A stretch of DNA of 6,223 nucleotides from DATFXF01 sp035258565 (GTDB lineage: Bacteria > Acidobacteriota > Terriglobia > Acidiferrales > UBA7541). The stretch covers positions 1-6,223 of the forward strand of contig DATFXF010000063.1 in assembly GCA_035258565.1 (NCBI GenBank), given 5' to 3'. A program made the translations under genes and the position numbers. Every line of letters begins with the position of its first letter. Position 1 is the stretch's first letter. A model generated the notes under the pieces. That model was not told the origin of the DNA. It saw nothing but the letters and a program-made list of their open reading frames with translations, and did not search any database. Shown piece by piece: positions 1 through 6,019 of this stretch.

Positions 1-180
1 ATCGTCTTTGGTTTCATCCTCTCCACCGTGGGCTGCTATTACGGTCTGACCGTGCGGGGCGGCACGCAGGGCGTTGGCCGCGCCACTACCCAGGCGGTGG
101 TCGCTTCCTCGGTGTTCATCCTGGTGACCAATTTTTTCCTCACCAAGGTGATGCTCTTCCTCGCCGGGCACGCGTTCTGA
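1..180 (+). CDS. mlaE: MlaE-type ABC transporter permease, 3' end only
   Basis: The window opens inside this gene in frame 1; the last 59 codons and a TGA stop are present. MlaE/YrbE permeases are the inner-membrane channel of MCE lipid transporters and dimerise with MlaF below and an MlaD ring above. The visible C-terminus has the family signature of a GCYYGL segment followed by a GxGVGRATTQAVV stretch, then a final hydrophobic helix rich in V, F and L that would be the last membrane segment, ending in GHAF. The mlaF-like ATPase and mlaD-like genes follow on the same strand, the usual mlaE-F-D order, which supports the call. Only a fragment is visible, so the start, total length and earlier helices cannot be judged. 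A TATAAT box after the stop suggests the following genes may also have their own promoter. Confidence 0.9.
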   Translation: MVFGFILSTVGCYYGLTVRGGTQGVGRATTQAVVASSVFILVTNFFLTKVMLFLAGHAF

Positions 181-220
181 GTCCCCCGGGACATTTCTCG
201 CGCTTCGAGTGTGCCCGAAC

Positions 221-238
221 TAGATTTGCATCTATAAT
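221..238 (+). promoter_or_regulatory. Putative promoter -10 box overlapping a small palindrome, upstream of mlaF
   Basis: A perfect TATAAT lies at 233-238, in the gap between mlaE and mlaF. It overlaps a 14-bp palindrome, TAGAT-TTGC-ATCTA (221-234), whose right arm runs into the -10 box, as an operator would. No good -35 hexamer is present at 16-18 bp spacing (the best, around 210-215, matches only 2 of 6), so the promoter would need an activator or a non-standard sigma context. Expected transcription start is about 244-246. It would let mlaF-mlaD be expressed apart from mlaE. A chance match is possible. Confidence 0.4.
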
Positions 239-244
239 CTGCGT

Positions 245-319
245 ATGGCGCTTGCCTCGCGCGTCTGCGGCTGGCGGGGCGCCACCCGCCCTGCGCCACG
301 TTCCAAGCGTGTTTCGTGA
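245..319 (+). CDS. Possible 24-codon leader ORF overlapping the mlaF start
   Basis: An ATG at 245-247 opens a 24-codon frame ending in TGA at 317-319. That stop shares its A with the ATG at 319-321, giving a TGATG overlap typical of translational coupling. The ATG sits about 7 nt after the TATAAT box, so it would be at or near +1 and could be read as a leaderless message. The predicted peptide begins MALASRVCGWRG, is rich in Arg and Ala, and matches nothing I recognise. In its favour are the position of both ends and the lack of a Shine-Dalgarno before mlaF, which coupling would explain. Against it are its short length, GC-rich sequence in which short open frames are common, and no RBS of its own. 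It may be only untranslated leader. Confidence 0.25.
   Translation: MALASRVCGWRGATRPAPRSKRVS
267..311 (+). promoter_or_regulatory. Two consecutive hairpins in the mlaF leader
   Basis: GGCGGG (273-278) pairs with CCCGCC (285-290) around a 6-nt loop, with a lower GCG/CGC stem (267-269 with 294-296) below a 3x3 internal loop. A second short stem, CACG (297-300) with CGTG (308-311), ends 4-7 nt before the mlaF start codons. No purine-rich ribosome-binding site is visible between them and the start. The structure could limit direct ribosome entry at mlaF, but in GC-rich sequence such stems also arise by chance. Confidence 0.3.
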
Positions 320-1152
320 TGAGTGTCGCCCCGCTCACAGAACCTGTCATCGCTTTTAAGGATGTCCGCGTGGGCTTCGAGGCCGGCGACGTGCTCCGCG
401 GGCTCTCCTTCCAAGTGGCGCCGCGCGAGACCAAAGTCCTGATCGGTGAGACGGGATCGGGGAAGACACTGACGTTGAAGCTCGCTGCAGGTTTGCTTCG
501 CCCCGACGCGGGCCGCATCCGAGTGTTGGGCCGCGAGCTCACGGCAATGAGCGAGCCGGAGCTGCTCGACTTTCGCCGCCAGGTCGGCTTTGTGTTTCAG
601 GAAGGGGCGTTGTTCGACTCGCTCACCGTGGCCGAAAACGTAGCCTATCGCCTGCGTGAGGAGGGCGTGGAGGAAGAGGAAATCAAGCGGCGCGTCCGCG
701 AAGCGCTGCGCTTTGTCCAGATGGAAGATGCGATCGATAAGCTGCCCGCTGAGCTTTCCGGCGGGATGCGCCGCCGCGTGTCCATTGCGCGCGCGCTGGT
801 CAGCAAACCTCCCATCGTACTCTATGATTCGCCGACGGCGGGACTCGATCCGGTAACCTCGCAGGCCATTATCACGCTGATCCTACGCCTGCGCGACCTT
901 GAGGGCGTCACCTCTCTGTTGGCCACCCATCGTTTACAGGATGCCTTTGCGCTCGCGAATTATCGGTTCGACTCGCAAACGAATCGCGTCGTATCCGTGC
1001 GGCGGGATGGCCGAGGGACGCTCGCCGAAAGCGGTGTTGCCGTGCCGCCAACGACCTTTATGGTGCTGCGCGATGGCGGCATTTATTTTGAGGGCGACCA
1101 GCGCGCCATTCTGCACACATCCGATTGGTACCTGCAACACTTTCTGACTTGA
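316..1152 (+). CDS. mlaF: MlaF-like ABC transporter ATPase with Asp-Ser Walker B
   Basis: This is the cytoplasmic ATPase of a MCE/Mla phospholipid transporter; it should work as a homodimer under the MlaE permease. Counting from the GTG at 316 (278 aa), it has a Walker A GETGSGKT at 44-51, a Q-loop VFQEGALFDSLTV starting near residue 93 (Gln95), the signature LSGGMRRRV at 147-155, Walker B IVLYD ending at Asp171, a D-loop TAGLD at 174-178 and the H-loop His205. The GALFDSLTVxENV stretch is characteristic of MlaF-type ATPases. The residue after the Walker B Asp, normally the catalytic Glu, is Ser172 (codon TCG at 829-831). About 30 extra residues lie between the H-loop and the last FMVLRDGGIYFEG strand compared with typical ABC ATPases. 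The start is GTG 316 or, one likely choice, ATG 319 directly after it; no Shine-Dalgarno distinguishes them. mlaD follows after 45 bp. Confidence 0.92.
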   Translation: MMSVAPLTEPVIAFKDVRVGFEAGDVLRGLSFQVAPRETKVLIGETGSGKTLTLKLAAGLLRPDAGRIRVLGRELTAMSEPELLDFRRQVGFVFQEGALFDSLTVAENVAYRLREEGVEEEEIKRRVREALRFVQMEDAIDKLPAELSGGMRRRVSIARALVSKPPIVLYDSPTAGLDPVTSQAIITLILRLRDLEGVTSLLATHRLQDAFALANYRFDSQTNRVVSVRRDGRGTLAESGVAVPPTTFMVLRDGGIYFEGDQRAILHTSDWYLQHFLT

Positions 1153-1181
1153 GGGGCTTTCGACAATACACAGGAAGCTAT

Positions 1182-1193
1182 CGAGGAGGGGTC
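1182..1193 (+). promoter_or_regulatory. Strong ribosome-binding site of mlaD
   Basis: A GAGGAGGGG purine tract lies about 7-8 nt before the ATG at 1198, close to ideal spacing. It fixes the mlaD start and contrasts with mlaF, which has no such site. Confidence 0.8.
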
Positions 1194-1197
1194 GGCC

Positions 1198-2289
1198 ATG
1201 CCGCAACGCAAACAATTGAGCTGGACCGAGCTGCGCGTCGGATTGTTCGTGCTCGTGGGGATTGTCATCCTTGCGATCGGAGTCTTTTACGTCACCAGTG
1301 GCGCCGGCGGGTTCCTGGGGCCAAAGTACCGTCTGCGCACGTATCTTCCCGAGGTTGAAGGAGTGAGTGTGGGCGCGGCCGTGCGCCTGGATGGCGTCGA
1401 AATCGGCAACGTAGATGCCATTCACATCAATCCGCTCAAGCCCGGGGAAGTACCGGACCCCAACCGCAGCATTGAACTCGTTCTGCGAATCAGCCGCAGG
1501 TACCAAGACAAGATCCGCTCCGACTCCATTGCCAGCCTGATTACCGAAGGCCTCCTTGGCAACCGCTATGTCAGTATCCACCGCGGCTTCACTGGATCGG
1601 TCTTGAAAGACAATGACGAGGTGCCCGGCCAGGAGGAGAAGGCCATGAAAGCGATTGTCCAGCGCGGCGCCGACCTCGCCGAAAACCTGAATGCCCTCTC
1701 CGAACAAGTCCGTGACATCGTAAACGGGGTGCAGCGCGGCCGCGGCACGCTCGGAAAGCTCCTGACCGACGAAACGGCCTATGTCCGATTGAACGACGTT
1801 CTCGGCCGGCTGGATCAGATGGTGGCCTCGGTGCAGGCGGGCCAGGGCTCCCTGGGAAGAGTCGTAGCCACGGATGAGCTCTACCGGAAAGTGGACTCGG
1901 CGGCCACACGCCTCGATACCGTGCTGGGCGACGTGCAGGCGCAGAAAGGCACGCTTGGCAGGTTGGTTTACGACTCGACTCTCCATGACAACGCCAAGCA
2001 GATCCTGGAGAGCGGCAACGCGCTGGTCAGCAACGTGCGTGCCGGCAAGGGCACGCTCGGCAAGCTCGCCACCGAGGAGGTCCTTTACGAGAAGTGGCGC
2101 GCCACCGGTACAAACTTGGAGGCGGCAACCGCCAAGTTGAACTCGAACCAGACCACCGCCGGCAAATTTTTCTCAGACCCCCAGCTCTATGACAACCTCT
2201 CAGGACTGGCGGGAGACTTGCGCCTGTTGCTCGGAGACTTCCGGCAGAACCCGAAGAAGTTCCTCCGCGTAAAGTTCGCGATCTTCTGA
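1198..2289 (+). CDS. mlaD: MlaD-like MCE-domain lipid-transport protein with C-terminal 34-residue repeats
   Basis: A 363-aa membrane-anchored periplasmic protein that should form the hexameric lipid-binding ring of the transporter. Residues 1-12 are a short cytoplasmic start; 13-32 (RVGLFVLVGIVILAIGVFYV) are the single N-terminal membrane anchor. An MCE domain follows at about 43-130, shown by YRLRTYLPEVEGVSVGAAVRLDGVEIGNV and, later, LITEGLLGNRYVSI. From about 150 the protein is helical and holds five 34-residue repeats (see the repeat entry), then ends NPKKFLRVKFAIF, an ending of a kind common among long MlaD-like proteins. E. coli MlaD is about 183 aa, so this one is roughly twice as long. 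The ATG follows a strong RBS. Encoded 45 bp after mlaF, so probably co-transcribed. No mlaC (periplasmic shuttle) or mlaB gene follows in the window, so the longer helical tail may stand in for part of the path to the outer membrane; that is inference. Confidence 0.92.
   Translation: MPQRKQLSWTELRVGLFVLVGIVILAIGVFYVTSGAGGFLGPKYRLRTYLPEVEGVSVGAAVRLDGVEIGNVDAIHINPLKPGEVPDPNRSIELVLRISRRYQDKIRSDSIASLITEGLLGNRYVSIHRGFTGSVLKDNDEVPGQEEKAMKAIVQRGADLAENLNALSEQVRDIVNGVQRGRGTLGKLLTDETAYVRLNDVLGRLDQMVASVQAGQGSLGRVVATDELYRKVDSAATRLDTVLGDVQAQKGTLGRLVYDSTLHDNAKQILESGNALVSNVRAGKGTLGKLATEEVLYEKWRATGTNLEAATAKLNSNQTTAGKFFSDPQLYDNLSGLAGDLRLLLGDFRQNPKKFLRVKFAIF
1735..2244 (+). repeat. Five in-frame 102-bp (34-codon) repeats in mlaD
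   Basis: The motif GxGTLG(K/R)L recurs with exact 34-residue spacing in MlaD: key Gly at residues 183, 217, 251 and 285, with a degenerate fifth copy (Thr319, Gly322 in NQTTAGKFF). Each copy continues with an acidic/aliphatic stretch, a Tyr or His near the same place (AYVRL, LYRKV, LHDNA, LYEKW, LYDNL) and an amphipathic helix ending xVQ or xVR. The repeat is clear at protein level but diverged at DNA level, so it is an old internal duplication rather than a recent tandem array. Confidence 0.88.
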
Positions 2290-2313
2290 AGCCCGGCTGC
2301 GAGACCGAATCTT

Positions 2314-2370
2314 GGTCGTTCGACGGGAGCGACCGAGAAACGCCAGGGCCTTCCTGCCTGGGGCTTCTCG
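2314..2370. other. Structured convergent spacer; possible weak terminator region
   Basis: Between the mlaD stop (2289) and the stop of the opposing gene (2423), two stems can be drawn: GGTCG (2314-2318) with CGACC (2330-2334), and CGAGAA (2334-2339) with TTCTCG (2365-2370) enclosing an inner CCAGG/CCTGG stem. They share base 2334 and so compete at that point. Neither strand has a T-run after the hairpin, so this is not a classical intrinsic terminator. Some transcription end for both convergent genes is expected here, possibly Rho-assisted. Confidence 0.3.
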
Positions 2371-2413
2371 CTCGAATGTCGGGTGCGGTCCGAAGCCAAG
2401 CCAGGGACGTGGT

Positions 2414-2435
2414 GGGCGCGTGTTAAGGCGCGCCC
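2414..2435 (-). other. GC hairpin holding the stop codon of the fused aas gene in its loop
   Basis: GGGCGCG (2414-2420) and CGCGCCC (2429-2435) form a perfect 7-bp stem with an 8-nt loop that contains the TAA stop of the minus-strand gene (complement of 2423-2425). No T-run follows on the minus strand. It may help transcript stability or termination, or be a by-product of GC-rich sequence. Confidence 0.35.
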
Positions 2436-5400
2436 GAGAGTTCGACCGCCAGAGCGTGGAGCTTGCGGAGGTCGAGCTTGCCGGTGCCGAGGTACGGCAG
2501 GGCATCCACGTGGTAGAACTGGTTTTCGCGCGGCACCCATAGGTTCGGCAGGCCTGCCTGCGGAAGCTTCTCCAAGCACTCCTTGAGTTTCTCTTTCGGC
2601 AGCAGGTGCAGCACGACGAGACGCTCGCCCTTCTGACCATCGGGCACGCTGGTGACAGCAAAGATTGACTCGGTCACCCCAGCCAGCTCGTGGAGTTTCT
2701 CTTCGATTTTGACGTGCGGCACCATTTCCCCGCCGATCTTGCTGAACCGCGAGAGGCGGTCGGTAATGGCGAGAAATCCGTCTTCGTCCAACGCCGCAAT
2801 GTCGCCGGTGACATACCAGCCGTCGCGAAGCACTTCCGCGGTCTGTTCCGGCTGCCCGAGATAGCCCAACATCACATTCGGGCCGCGGACCAGCAGCAAC
2901 CCCTGCTGGCCGACGGGCAGCGGCTCCCCCCGGCCCGGGTCAACAATGCGGACGCTGACGCCGGGCAACGGGTGGCCGATCTTCCCGCGCTTGGCCCCCA
3001 CTTGGCGTAAGCCGGGGGCGCGGAAGTCTCGCGTATTGACCGCCACCACCGGGGCGCACTCGGTGCAGCCGTAGCCCTCGAGCGGCCGGATGCCGAAGCG
3101 GTCCTCGAACCCGAGCGCGACACGCTCGGGCAACTTCTCTGCGCCGACCAAGACGTATTGCAGGCTGCCAAAATCCTCGGGAGAGCAGCGCCGCAGGTAA
3201 GCCTGGAGAAATGTAGGTGTGGCGAGCAAGAAGGTGATCCGGTAGTTGCGCACGAGCGCACTGATCGTGGAGAGGTCCAGGGGGTTGGAATGATAAATGG
3301 CGCCCATGCCCAGCACCGCCGGCAGCCACAGGGTCACCGTGAATCCGAAGGAATGGAAGAAGGGGAGCACGCCGAGCAGCCGGTCGCTACCACGGAGCAG
3401 GAAGGTCTGGCCGACCTGCTCGATGTTCGAGCCAATGTTGTAGTGTGTGAGCAGGACCCCCTTCGGGTTGCCGGTGCTGCCGCTCGAGAAAATCACGGTG
3501 GCCAGGTCGTCGAGCGTCGCCCGTCCGTGTTGGCCGAGGGCGCGCTCGAGCCAGCGTGCCGGCAGCGTCCAGGCCATCAGGAAGGCCAGCAGTTTTTCGC
3601 CCAGGCGCGGCTTCGCTGCCAGCTCTTCGAGGAAGATTTTCTCGGTCGGCACCTCGAGCGGGATGCGCTCGAGCAAAGCTTGTGAAGTCACGACCGTCTT
3701 GAGCTCGCATTGGCGCGCGCACGAAGCCAGGATTTCGTTCGACGCGGTGTAGTTCAGATTCACAGGAATCTTTCCCGAGAGCTGCGCGGCGAAATTCACG
3801 AGCGCCCCGCCCACCGACGGCGGCAGCAGGATGCCGACCATCCGCTGACCCTGCCAGACGCGGCGCAGGCGGCGGGCCAGAAAAATCGTCTTCACCAGGG
3901 CGGCTCCAAAGCGCAGTTCAGGCACGCGCACGTCGGCCATCGCAAAGCGGAAGGGGTGGCGGCGCGCGGTGTTCAGGAACGCCCGTGGAAGTGTGCGCAT
4001 GCGTTCCTTGCGATAGCGATAGGCCGAAGTGTGCAGGTCCTGCACCGCCTGGCGCACTTCCGTCGCCGTTGCGGTGGGCGGCATTGGACGGCCGAAGCTG
4101 ACCGTGACCGGGTAGGGAACACGCTGGGGCACTTTCCAGAGAAATCGCCCGCGCTCGAAGCTGAAGATGCTGCCCCACACGCCATCGAGGTTCACGGGGA
4201 TGATCGGTGCCTCGACTCCCTTCATGATCCTCTCGAATCCTCTGCGGAAAGGCAGCATCTGGCCAATGCGCGTCATCTGGCCTTCGGCAAAAATACAGAC
4301 CACTTGGCCATCCTGAATCGCTGCGGTGGCCGTGCGCAGGGAATGAATCATGTCCCGTGGGCGCAGCTCGGAAGAGATGGGGATCGAGCGCAGGATGCGC
4401 GCGAAGGGCTTGATAAACGGTTTCTCATAAGCGCCCTTGAACATGAGAAAACGGATCGGCCGGTCCGTCGAAGAGATCAACAACAGCCCGTCCACCAAGG
4501 ACATGTGATTGGCGACAAACAGCGCCCCGCCGCGCTCGGGGATGTTGTCTCGCCCCTCGACGCGAATGCGATAGATCGAATGCGTGAGCAGCCAAAGCAC
4601 GAGGCGGAGCAACGAGTCCGGGAGAAGGTAGATGGCGTAGAACGTCATCACGATGGTCATCGCCGCGCCGGCCAGAAAAACCCCACCCGGGCGCAGATGG
4701 AAGACCGTGGTCAACAGATAATAGGCCCCCGCTGCCGAAAACACTCCCAAGAACGAAAGCCAATTCGCGGCAGCAATGACTCCGCCCCTGCGTTCGGGCG
4801 CGGGACGGTGCTGGATCAGGGCGTTGATCGGCACAGCGAAGAAGCCGCCGGAGAAGCCCAGCAGAGCAAGGTCTGTGGCCACGGAGGAAAACGTCAGCCC
4901 GGGGCGGGCGACCAGCGCGCCGAACAAGGTCATGCCCAGCGCCCCGAGAGGAATCAGGCCGTATTCGATCTTTCCGCCCGAGAGATAGCCTGCTGCAAGG
5001 CTTCCTACGCCAATCCCGATGGCCACGGCCGCTTGGAGGTAACTGATTTGCGCCTCATTCACGCGCAGCACGGTGTGGCCATAGATAACAATCGTGAACT
5101 GGAGCAGCGCGGCGAGGAACCAGAGGTAGGTATTTCCCGCCACTGCCCAGGCCAGCACGCGGTCCTGGCGGATGAGGCCGATCTGCGTCCGGAGATCGCC
5201 CAGCGGATTGATGCGCAACTTCCTGGCGGGGTTCGCTGCGGGAACCGGCGATACGCCCAGGCTGGTCACGAGCCCCAGCAAAGTGAATCCTAGGAGAATC
5301 ACGCCGGACCATCCCTGGCGCCCGCGGAATGTCACGGCCAAAAAGCCGGCGGCCATCGTCGCGGTGATGGCGGCGAGGAAGGTGCCCAGTTCGATGACGC

Positions 5401-5878
5401 CATTCCCCCAGGAGAGTTCCTTCTCCGGCAGCAGCTCGGGAAGGAGACCGTATTTCGAGGGACCAAACAGTGCTGCCTGGGAGCTGATCAGAAACACGGC
5501 CGCCGCTTCCATGGCGAGGTGGGCTCGCGCCAGGCCCACTAAGGCGAAGATCATCACGAAGATTTCTAAGATTTTCGTGCTGATGGTTACGGAGCGCTTG
5601 CTAAAGCGGTCCGCAAGATAGCCGCCGGCCATCGAGAAGAGGAGGAACGGAAGCGCGAACAGCACGCCCACAACCAGGATCAGCAAGTCCTGCTCTTTCT
5701 GCGGGAGCTCCATGGTCACGATGAGGTAGATGACGAGGAACTTCACCGCATTGTCGTTAAAGGCGCCCTGGAACTGCGTGACGATCAGGCTCCAGAAGCC
5801 GCGCCGCCGCGCGGAGGGCAGTCCGCAGTGGACTTCTGCCGCGGGAGATGCGCCGGAGGGGAGTGCGGTGTCAGCCAT
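2423..5878 (-). CDS. aas: LplT-PlsC-acyl-ACP synthetase fusion (lysophospholipid flippase / 2-acyl-GPE acyltransferase)
   Basis: A 1151-aa three-part membrane protein; numbering is from the ATG at 5878. Residues about 30-425 are an MFS transporter like LplT: VTQFQGAFNDNAVKF at the first helix, and the loop 2-3 motif GGYLADRFSKRS at 85-96. Residues about 430-625 are a PlsC-type acyltransferase with NHMSLVD (His458-x4-Asp463) and FAEGQ (Glu532, Gly533). Residues about 628-1151 are an AMP-forming acyl-ACP synthetase with the P-loop SSGSTGNPKG (798-807), GYGCTEC (935-941), YVTGD (Asp1026), DRLSRFSKIGGE and the likely catalytic Lys1134 in LGTGKLD. By analogy with E. coli LplT plus Aas (about 397 and 719 aa), it should flip lysophospholipid inward and re-acylate it with an ATP-activated acyl chain. 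The frame is open up to an ATG at 6010, but the 44 extra residues are low in family resemblance and cross a palindrome and promoter-like boxes; the start at 5878 gives a usual LplT N-terminus, though its RBS (GGGCGG) is weak. It runs convergent to mlaF-mlaD. Confidence 0.93.
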   Translation of the reverse strand: MADTALPSGASPAAEVHCGLPSARRRGFWSLIVTQFQGAFNDNAVKFLVIYLIVTMELPQKEQDLLILVVGVLFALPFLLFSMAGGYLADRFSKRSVTISTKILEIFVMIFALVGLARAHLAMEAAAVFLISSQAALFGPSKYGLLPELLPEKELSWGNGVIELGTFLAAITATMAAGFLAVTFRGRQGWSGVILLGFTLLGLVTSLGVSPVPAANPARKLRINPLGDLRTQIGLIRQDRVLAWAVAGNTYLWFLAALLQFTIVIYGHTVLRVNEAQISYLQAAVAIGIGVGSLAAGYLSGGKIEYGLIPLGALGMTLFGALVARPGLTFSSVATDLALLGFSGGFFAVPINALIQHRPAPERRGGVIAAANWLSFLGVFSAAGAYYLLTTVFHLRPGGVFLAGAAMTIVMTFYAIYLLPDSLLRLVLWLLTHSIYRIRVEGRDNIPERGGALFVANHMSLVDGLLLISSTDRPIRFLMFKGAYEKPFIKPFARILRSIPISSELRPRDMIHSLRTATAAIQDGQVVCIFAEGQMTRIGQMLPFRRGFERIMKGVEAPIIPVNLDGVWGSIFSFERGRFLWKVPQRVPYPVTVSFGRPMPPTATATEVRQAVQDLHTSAYRYRKERMRTLPRAFLNTARRHPFRFAMADVRVPELRFGAALVKTIFLARRLRRVWQGQRMVGILLPPSVGGALVNFAAQLSGKIPVNLNYTASNEILASCARQCELKTVVTSQALLERIPLEVPTEKIFLEELAAKPRLGEKLLAFLMAWTLPARWLERALGQHGRATLDDLATVIFSSGSTGNPKGVLLTHYNIGSNIEQVGQTFLLRGSDRLLGVLPFFHSFGFTVTLWLPAVLGMGAIYHSNPLDLSTISALVRNYRITFLLATPTFLQAYLRRCSPEDFGSLQYVLVGAEKLPERVALGFEDRFGIRPLEGYGCTECAPVVAVNTRDFRAPGLRQVGAKRGKIGHPLPGVSVRIVDPGRGEPLPVGQQGLLLVRGPNVMLGYLGQPEQTAEVLRDGWYVTGDIAALDEDGFLAITDRLSRFSKIGGEMVPHVKIEEKLHELAGVTESIFAVTSVPDGQKGERLVVLHLLPKEKLKECLEKLPQAGLPNLWVPRENQFYHVDALPYLGTGKLDLRKLHALAVELSGAP

Positions 5879-5946
5879 TTCTGCGGTCCGCCCAGTCGCC
5901 GGCTTGGAGAATGAGTGGGGTTGCGTGCGAGCCAGACACTGCCCAA

Positions 5947-5975
5947 AGTCTAGCCGTGCCGCCTTTGGCATGCAA
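5947..5975 (-). promoter_or_regulatory. Candidate promoter of the fused aas gene
   Basis: On the minus strand, TTGCAT (complement of 5970-5975) and TAGACT (complement of 5947-5952) are separated by exactly 17 bp. They match the sigma-70 boxes at 3 of 6 and 4 of 6 positions. Transcription would start near 5940, leaving a leader of about 60 nt before the ATG at 5878. If real, it rules out the longer start at 6010. The match is modest. Confidence 0.35.
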
Positions 5976-5978
5976 GAA

Positions 5979-5997
5979 GCCATGGCCCGGCCATGGC
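5979..5997. promoter_or_regulatory. Perfect 9-bp inverted repeat, candidate operator
   Basis: GCCATGGCC-C-GGCCATGGC is a perfect inverted repeat of two 9-bp arms around a single C at 5988. It ends 3 bp upstream of the candidate -35 of the fused aas gene (reading on the minus strand), a usual place for a regulator site. It is too tight (1-nt spacer) to fold well as an RNA hairpin, which favours a DNA-binding site over a terminator. No regulator is encoded in the window. Confidence 0.4.
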
Positions 5998-6019
5998 ACT
6001 CCCTTGCCACTTGCCCTCC

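Noticed and set aside
39..542. A 167-codon minus-strand frame over mlaE and mlaF
   Set aside because: It is the antisense of the Walker A region of an ABC ATPase and of mlaE, a pattern well known to give false ORFs; low-complexity Ser, Arg and Pro content.
934..1986. A 350-codon open frame on the - strand over mlaF and mlaD
   Set aside because: It is the antisense of the clear mlaF 3' end and MCE domain, starts inside the repeats, and has no motif of its own.
2334..2370. A classical intrinsic terminator between the convergent genes
   Set aside because: The hairpin is imperfect and neither strand has a T-run after it, so it was kept only as a structured spacer.
3158..3685. A 175-codon plus-strand frame
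   Set aside because: Antisense shadow of the acyl-ACP synthetase domain, whose P-loop and other motifs are intact on the minus strand.
4000..4610. Non-canonical FAEG in place of FPEG as a sign of an inactive acyltransferase
   Set aside because: The His-x4-Asp motif and Glu-Gly are intact, and motif III varies in Aas-type acyltransferases, so loss of activity is not supported.
3710..5293. A 527-codon open frame on the + strand
   Set aside because: It lies wholly antisense to the well-supported LplT-PlsC-synthetase gene, is rich in His, Arg, Gln and Glu without any recognisable domain, and is explained by GC-rich codon use on the other strand.
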